NCBI RefSeq assembly: GCF_000832015.1
Contig: NZ_JXCJ01000001.1
Span: 3,151,933-3,189,173, forward strand
Direction of reading: 5' to 3'
DNA: 37,241 nucleotides
From: Gilvimarinus agarilyticus
GTDB taxonomy: Bacteria > Pseudomonadota > Gammaproteobacteria > Pseudomonadales > Cellvibrionaceae
The notes below the pieces were generated by a model, which searched no databases, was not told the DNA's origin, and was given only the letters and a program-made list of their open reading frames with translations. The translations under genes were made by a program, and so were the position numbers. This document shows, one piece after another, positions 33,142 through 37,241 of the stretch; the stretch's first letter is position 1; each line of letters begins with the position of its first letter.

Positions 33142-34371
33142 TCAATCAGCCAGTGGCTCGGCCTTAATCTCACCTTTTACCAACTTTTTGCGGATCACAA
33201 ACAAAAAGCCGAACGCAATAATCAAGACGGCCGGAAACATAGCCAGTTGCGCCAAAGTTGCTTGACCCGCTGCCAATTCGGCGGCTGGCCCCACTAACCC
33301 TGTCGCCACGGCTTCGGCTTTCGCATCGTCGAGCCACCCGCCGACTACCGGGTTCCAAATGCTCATCGAAAACATGCCGGCACCGCCCATCAAAGACATC
33401 CCCAGGGCACCGGTTTTGGGCAGGTATTCACTGACAAAACCGATCATGGTAGGCCAGAAGTAAGTGATCCCCAATGCAAACAGAATGGCGGCACCATACA
33501 CCAACGCGCCGCTGGTAACGCTTAGAGCATAAATACCAATGGTCGCGACAACAGCCGAAGCCAGCAAGACCCCAGCCGGGTTCAGCGCCTCCACGATCGG
33601 GCCCGCAAAATAACGTCCCACCGCCATCAACCCCGTCACCATGGCCAAAATAACCATTGGGTGCGCACCTGAAGCGCTTAGAATTTTATCGATCCACTGA
33701 GACGTACCAAACTCCGAAACGGCTGTGAGCGTCATACAGAAAATCATAAAAATAAACAGTGGTGATGCCAATGCTTTAACGTTATTGGCGGTAGAGGTTT
33801 CAGAGTGATTCAGAGCCGGGAACGCTTCCACAAACACTAAATAGCCATAAATCGCCGTGGGCAATAACATTGAGGCGATCTGCATTTGCCAGCCAAAACC
33901 AAACTTGCTAAGCACCAGCGACACCAACGAACCAATCACGATACCGCCGGGAAACCAAACGTGGAACTTATTGAGCATGACGGTCTTTTTATCGTGGTAC
34001 AGCTCGGCGATGAGCGGGTTACACGCCGCCTCAACCGAACCGTTGGCAAAGCCAATAAAAAAGCTCGACAAAATCAAGGTCCAAAAGCCAGTCGCCGTCA
34101 TGGTCATCACAAGACCAATGGCGTGGCAGAAAAAAGCAATGGCCAATAACTTTTTAGGGCCCAAAAAGTTATAGATCAAACCGCCAAACATCATGGCGAC
34201 GGGGAAGCCCAAAAAGGCGATACCGTTAATGTAACCTAGTTGGGTGTTGGACAAATCAAAACTCGATGCCAGATCGCCAAGAATTCCGGCGCGAATGGCA
34301 AAGGTCATGGCGGTAACGATCAGCGCGACGCAGCTGGCCGTAAATATTTTAGTGCGGTGGACTTCTGTCAT
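33142..34371 (-). CDS. MFS sugar transporter (probable monosaccharide/H+ symporter)
   Basis: This codes for 409 aa from ATG 34369-34371, with AAAGG nine bases upstream; a TTG three codons earlier is less likely. About twelve hydrophobic helices are visible. The MFS loop motif after helix 2 is weak (GGLIYNFLGPKKLL). Helix features such as GFANGSVEAACNPLIAELYHDKK and WFPGGIVIGSLVSL recall the FucP/sugar branch. The C-terminus is short and charged. It is the third gene of the operon after a TIM-barrel isomerase and a Gfo/Idh/MocA dehydrogenase, and most likely imports the sugar or inositol-like compound that they process. Confidence 0.85.
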   Translation of the reverse strand: MTEVHRTKIFTASCVALIVTAMTFAIRAGILGDLASSFDLSNTQLGYINGIAFLGFPVAMMFGGLIYNFLGPKKLLAIAFFCHAIGLVMTMTATGFWTLILSSFFIGFANGSVEAACNPLIAELYHDKKTVMLNKFHVWFPGGIVIGSLVSLVLSKFGFGWQMQIASMLLPTAIYGYLVFVEAFPALNHSETSTANNVKALASPLFIFMIFCMTLTAVSEFGTSQWIDKILSASGAHPMVILAMVTGLMAVGRYFAGPIVEALNPAGVLLASAVVATIGIYALSVTSGALVYGAAILFALGITYFWPTMIGFVSEYLPKTGALGMSLMGGAGMFSMSIWNPVVGGWLDDAKAEAVATGLVGPAAELAAGQATLAQLAMFPAVLIIAFGFLFVIRKKLVKGEIKAEPLAD

Positions 34372-34412
34372 AGTCTTCAACCTTTGGTGTTTCTTTGGTT
34401 ATTGTTATATCA

Positions 34413-34440
34413 ATCACCGGGCGCCAAGACGCTCGGTGAT
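34413..34440 (-). promoter_or_regulatory. Intercistronic stem-loop between dehydrogenase and MFS genes
   Basis: ATCACCG (34413-34419) pairs perfectly with CGGTGAT (34434-34440), with a 14-base loop. It lies in the 78-base gap between the two genes and lacks a U-run. It is more likely an mRNA-stabilising or processing element than a terminator, and could lower transporter expression relative to the enzymes. Confidence 0.4.
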
Positions 34441-34449
34441 GGCTCTATA

Positions 34450-35595
34450 TTACAGTGCGGTCCAGCGGCTGTCCGCCTCGGATGACGCAATCACAGCGGA
34501 AATAAACTTGAGGCCTTCTACTCCGGTCTCGATGCCGGGGATCCAGCTTTCTATATCGATTTTTTTGCCATCGCGTTTTGCCTGAAGCACTTCAGCAATA
34601 TCGCTGTAAACCGTTGCAAAGCCCTCAAGGTAACCTTCCGGGTGCCCCTGGGGAATGCGAATACCGCGAGCCGCAATATCACTGTCGATATTATCATTGC
34701 GCCGTGTAATTCGTTGGTGATGAGCAAATAGCGGCGTCAACCATAACTCATTGGGCGTTTCCTGAGCCCACTCCAAGCCCGCTTTATCGCCATAAATTCG
34801 AATGCGCAGGCCATTTTCGCAGCCGGGAGCCACCTGGCTCGTCCATAACAACCCCTTGGCGCCGTTCTCAAAGCGCATCATAACGTGCACATTGTCGTCT
34901 ACTTGACGTCCTGGGACAAAAGCGGTTAAGTCGGCGCACACCGAGCTGACTTTTTGACCGCTGATAAAGCGTGCTAACTGAAAGGCATGGGTACCAATGT
35001 CACCCAAACAACCACCCGCGCCCGAACGCGCCGGATCGGTACGCCAGGAGGCCTGTTTGTTATCGTCGCCTTGCGCCTCGGTCAACCACTCTTGAGGGTA
35101 CTCAACTTGTACTAGCCGAATATTACCCAGATCTCCGCGCTCGACCATTTCACGAGCATAGCGTACCAAGGGGTAGCCACTGTAATTGTGGGTTAAGGCA
35201 AAAAAACTGTCCGACTTTTTAACAAGCTGCTCAAGCTCGAGCGCCTCTTCCAGCGTGCGAGTAACAGGCTTGTCGCAAATAACATTAATGCCCGCCTCAA
35301 GCGCGGCTTTGGCCACCGGAAAGTGCATGTGGTTAGGGGTAACAATGGCTACCGCCTCGATGCCGTCTTCACGGGCAGCTTCAGCCTTAAACATCTCCTC
35401 ATACGAGGCGTAAGAGCGCTCGGGGGCGATTAGCAAGTCCTCTGCCGAGGCCTTGGCGTTTTCCGGGTTAGACGACAGCGCACCGGCAACTAACTCATAT
35501 TTATCGTCAATGCGCGAAGCGATACGGTGTACCGCGCCGATAAAAGCGCCGCGGCCACCGCCGACCATACCTAAACGAATACGTGGTGCTGCCAT
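34450..35595 (-). CDS. Gfo/Idh/MocA-family NAD(P)-dependent dehydrogenase
   Basis: This codes for 381 aa. The N-terminal Rossmann fold has GMVGGGRGAFIG (residues 9-20). The family's EKP-type motif reads CDKPVT, with K109 and P110. The catalytic-domain signature GGCLGDIGTHAFQLARF supplies the probable catalytic D and H. These enzymes oxidise a sugar or cyclitol hydroxyl with NAD(P), often to a 3-keto sugar. The start codon shares one base with the upstream stop (TAATG), so translation is coupled to the TIM-barrel gene. GGGGGG lies a few bases upstream. The exact substrate cannot be told. Confidence 0.92.
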   Translation of the reverse strand: MAAPRIRLGMVGGGRGAFIGAVHRIASRIDDKYELVAGALSSNPENAKASAEDLLIAPERSYASYEEMFKAEAAREDGIEAVAIVTPNHMHFPVAKAALEAGINVICDKPVTRTLEEALELEQLVKKSDSFFALTHNYSGYPLVRYAREMVERGDLGNIRLVQVEYPQEWLTEAQGDDNKQASWRTDPARSGAGGCLGDIGTHAFQLARFISGQKVSSVCADLTAFVPGRQVDDNVHVMMRFENGAKGLLWTSQVAPGCENGLRIRIYGDKAGLEWAQETPNELWLTPLFAHHQRITRRNDNIDSDIAARGIRIPQGHPEGYLEGFATVYSDIAEVLQAKRDGKKIDIESWIPGIETGVEGLKFISAVIASSEADSRWTAL

Positions 35596-36656
35596 TACTT
35601 ACCCCCCAAGCCCAGAATACGACGGTTACTGGCCTCATCGGCCTCACCGCCGGCAAAGTCGTCAAAGGCTTTGTCTGTGATACGGATAATATGCTCCGAA
35701 ACAAAACGTGAGCCCTCTTCCGCACCGGCTTCGGGGTGTTTCATACAGCATTCCCACTCGATAACAGCCCAGCCATCATAGTTATATTGGGTCAGCTTCG
35801 AGAAGATCCCTTTAAAGTCCACCTGGCCATCGCCCAGTGAGCGGAAGCGGCCGGCACGTTCGACCCAACCTTCATAGCCGCCGTACACGCCCTGCTGGGC
35901 TGTCGGGTTAAACTCGGCGTCTTTAACGTGGAACATCTTAATACGATCATGATAGCGATCAATAAACGCCAGATAATCAAGCTGCTGCAACATAAAGTGG
36001 CTGGGATCATAAAGAATATTGGCCCGAGGATGGTTATCCACCTCTTTCAGGAAGCGCTCGAAGGTTACGCCATCGTGCAGGTCTTCCCCCGGGTGCAGCT
36101 CGTAACAAACGTCGACACCCACTTCATCAAACGCATTCAAAATCGGCTTCCAAATCCGCCCAAGCTCGGCAAAACCTGTTTCTACCAGGCCTTTAGGACG
36201 TTGTGGCCAAGGGTAAACAAAGGGCCACAACAGCGCGCCGGAAAAGGTCGCATGAGCCTTTAAGCCGAAGTTTTTACTGGCTTTAGCTGCCAGATACAAT
36301 TGATCGACCGCCCACTTTTGACGCTCGTCCGGCTTACCGTGTAAATGCTCGGGCGCAAAAATATCAAACATCTCATCGTACACAGGGTGCACAGCCACTA
36401 ACTGGCCCTGCAAGTGAGTAGACAGCTCGGTCAACTCCAAACCGTATTTAGCAAGCGTCTCAGTGACTTCTTTGCAGTAATCCAGGTCGCTGGCGGCACG
36501 CTCCAAATCAAACAGGCGCTTATCCCATGAGGGCATTTGAATACCCTTAAAGCCTAGGCCACCGGCCCACTTAGCGATATTTTCCAGAGTATTAAACGGC
36601 GCTTCGTCACTGGCAAACTGAGCCAAAAACAAGGCGGGACCTTTGATCATCTTCAC
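35595..36656 (-). CDS. Sugar phosphate isomerase/epimerase-type TIM-barrel protein
   Basis: This codes for 353 aa of the AP-endonuclease-2/xylose-isomerase-like TIM-barrel family. Metal ligands are visible: E in CYELHPGED, D and H in LYDPSHF, H in KMFHVKD, and E in AVIEWEC. The start is the GTG at 36654-36656 because GGGAG lies seven bases upstream; an ATG two codons later is too far from it. It is the first gene of the operon with a Gfo/Idh/MocA dehydrogenase and an MFS transporter. This set is known from pathways that handle 3-keto sugars or inositols, where the barrel protein cleaves or isomerises the keto intermediate; applying that here is inference. Confidence 0.88.
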   Translation of the reverse strand: MKMIKGPALFLAQFASDEAPFNTLENIAKWAGGLGFKGIQMPSWDKRLFDLERAASDLDYCKEVTETLAKYGLELTELSTHLQGQLVAVHPVYDEMFDIFAPEHLHGKPDERQKWAVDQLYLAAKASKNFGLKAHATFSGALLWPFVYPWPQRPKGLVETGFAELGRIWKPILNAFDEVGVDVCYELHPGEDLHDGVTFERFLKEVDNHPRANILYDPSHFMLQQLDYLAFIDRYHDRIKMFHVKDAEFNPTAQQGVYGGYEGWVERAGRFRSLGDGQVDFKGIFSKLTQYNYDGWAVIEWECCMKHPEAGAEEGSRFVSEHIIRITDKAFDDFAGGEADEASNRRILGLGGK

Positions 36657-36794
36657 TATTATTCTCCCGTAGATCAGTTCAACTGGCGGCTACTTATTGG
36701 GCTCCGCTCAGCTGACACTCTTGCGAATATTTTATATATAAGACTCTTTTTATATACAACTTCGTACTTTAGCGCGTTTGGAGAGTCGTGCCAA

Positions 36795-36828
36795 CCGCCA
36801 TAAATCGACCGCCATAAATCGACCGCCA
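36795..36828. repeat. 14-bp tandem repeat upstream of the sugar operon
   Basis: CCGCCATAAATCGA occurs twice in direct succession (36795-36808, 36809-36822), followed by a partial third copy CCGCCA. It lies about 140 bases upstream of the operon's start codon. It may be a duplicated regulator site or a slippage product. Confidence 0.8.
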
Positions 36829-37080
36829 GAGTATAGCAAGCCTCAGCAAAATACCTATCTCAAGCCACCAGACTTGGCAGAAGTTGGCACTTCTTTACAT
36901 AGTCATATTAACTATTTGAGACGATTTTAAAAAGGTATCCTCGAAAACGTTAAACATGGAGCGTCGTAACTAAATGCTTCGCCAACTAGACGGCTGAAGT
37001 GCTCGAATCCACTAACAGGAAAACTTATCTTATAAAATGGGCGTATTAGATTAGAAGTTTCGCGATAACCTACTTGGCGT

Positions 37081-37200
37081 GAACGGACTCACTAAGGCCG
37101 TGGGCGTATGTAACCCACACGGACGTGGGGAATTAAAGCAACGCCGGAGCCGTTGAGGAGATGTGCAGGAACGGCGACCCGAGTGAGAGTCAGTCACCCA
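37081..37200. other. Structured non-coding segment at the right edge, nature unknown
   Basis: GCCGTT (37149-37154) and AACGGC (37170-37175) form a perfect stem. GTGGG and CCCAC pair around a nine-base loop near 37100-37118. GGACTCACT (37085-37093) can pair at long range with AGTGAGAGTC near 37182-37191. Such nested pairing is typical of a structured RNA, for example the 5' part of a mobile intron or another ncRNA. No family can be assigned, and the segment runs off the window. Confidence 0.35.
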
Positions 37201-37241
37201 TCCCCAAGTTCTCTACAACAAAAAATACCCCGAACCATTGC

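Larger units (their letters stand above)
36657..37241. other. Intergenic/right-edge region, 585 bases: sugar-operon promoter and structured edge
   Basis: The first part (36700-36790) is AT-rich and should hold the sugar-operon promoter. It has a near-palindrome of TATATAA (36735-36741) and TTATATA (36750-36756). A 14-base tandem repeat follows at 36795-36828. From about 37080 the sequence becomes GC-rich with several inverted repeats (see 37081-37200). No complete gene is found; a frame from ATG 37161 stays open to the window end, but its GAGGAG abuts the ATG with no spacing. Confidence 0.45.

Overview
The window looks like chromosomal DNA of a marine polysaccharide-degrading gammaproteobacterium, most likely of the Cellvibrionaceae type (Cellvibrio/Saccharophagus/Teredinibacter relatives). 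This rests on a secreted chitin-type LPMO whose three modules are joined by poly-serine linkers, many surface lipoproteins, a giant thrombospondin-type-3 repeat lipoprotein, a TonB-dependent receptor, and a coq7 / OsmC / crp(vfr) neighbourhood like that of pseudomonads. The species assignment is inference from family knowledge; no search was run.

Layout. 1-164: edge of an IS481-type insertion sequence, cut by the window end, with a hairpin in its transposase leader. 320-1415: two small membrane proteins of unknown role. 1416-1937: a hairpin-dense non-coding stretch, an elongator tRNA-Met with its own promoter, and a terminator that is a perfect 23-bp palindrome. 2013-5621: thioesterase, chemoreceptor and lipoprotein esterase, all on the minus strand. 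6135-9488: a 1117-aa calcium-binding-type lipoprotein with 24 TSP3 repeats. 10088-10597: an orphan proline-rich lipoprotein. 10738-14339: a LetAB/PqiAB-type lipid-transport operon in which LetA is split into two genes and the MCE protein has six MCE domains.

14359-19725 is a compact minus-strand run: an S33-type lipoprotein peptidase/hydrolase, an ABC-2 exporter (ATPase and permease), a second lipoprotein hydrolase, an S4 RNA-binding protein and an RbgA/YlqF GTPase. The first four overlap end to end. 20234-24633 (plus strand) holds the LPMO, the TonB receptor and a small unknown protein. 24663-28255 is a translationally coupled pair, an FHA/winged-helix protein and a transmembrane Ser/Thr kinase with C-terminal TPRs: a likely phospho-signalling module of unknown target. 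28534-30638 pairs a Ycf46-like AAA ATPase with an SGNH esterase. 30876-32908 is coq7, an OsmC-family protein and crp. 33142-36656 is a three-gene sugar operon: TIM-barrel isomerase, Gfo/Idh/MocA dehydrogenase and MFS transporter. The last 585 bases are non-coding apart from an open frame at the very edge, and appear structured.

Items most worth a second look are the short stem-loop repeat placed 11-17 nt after the stop codons of coq7, crp and the MFS gene, the hairpin cluster at 1416-1789, the structured right edge, the FHA-wHTH/kinase-TPR pair, the six-MCE split LetAB operon, and the G1-U72 wobble in the tRNA-Met.
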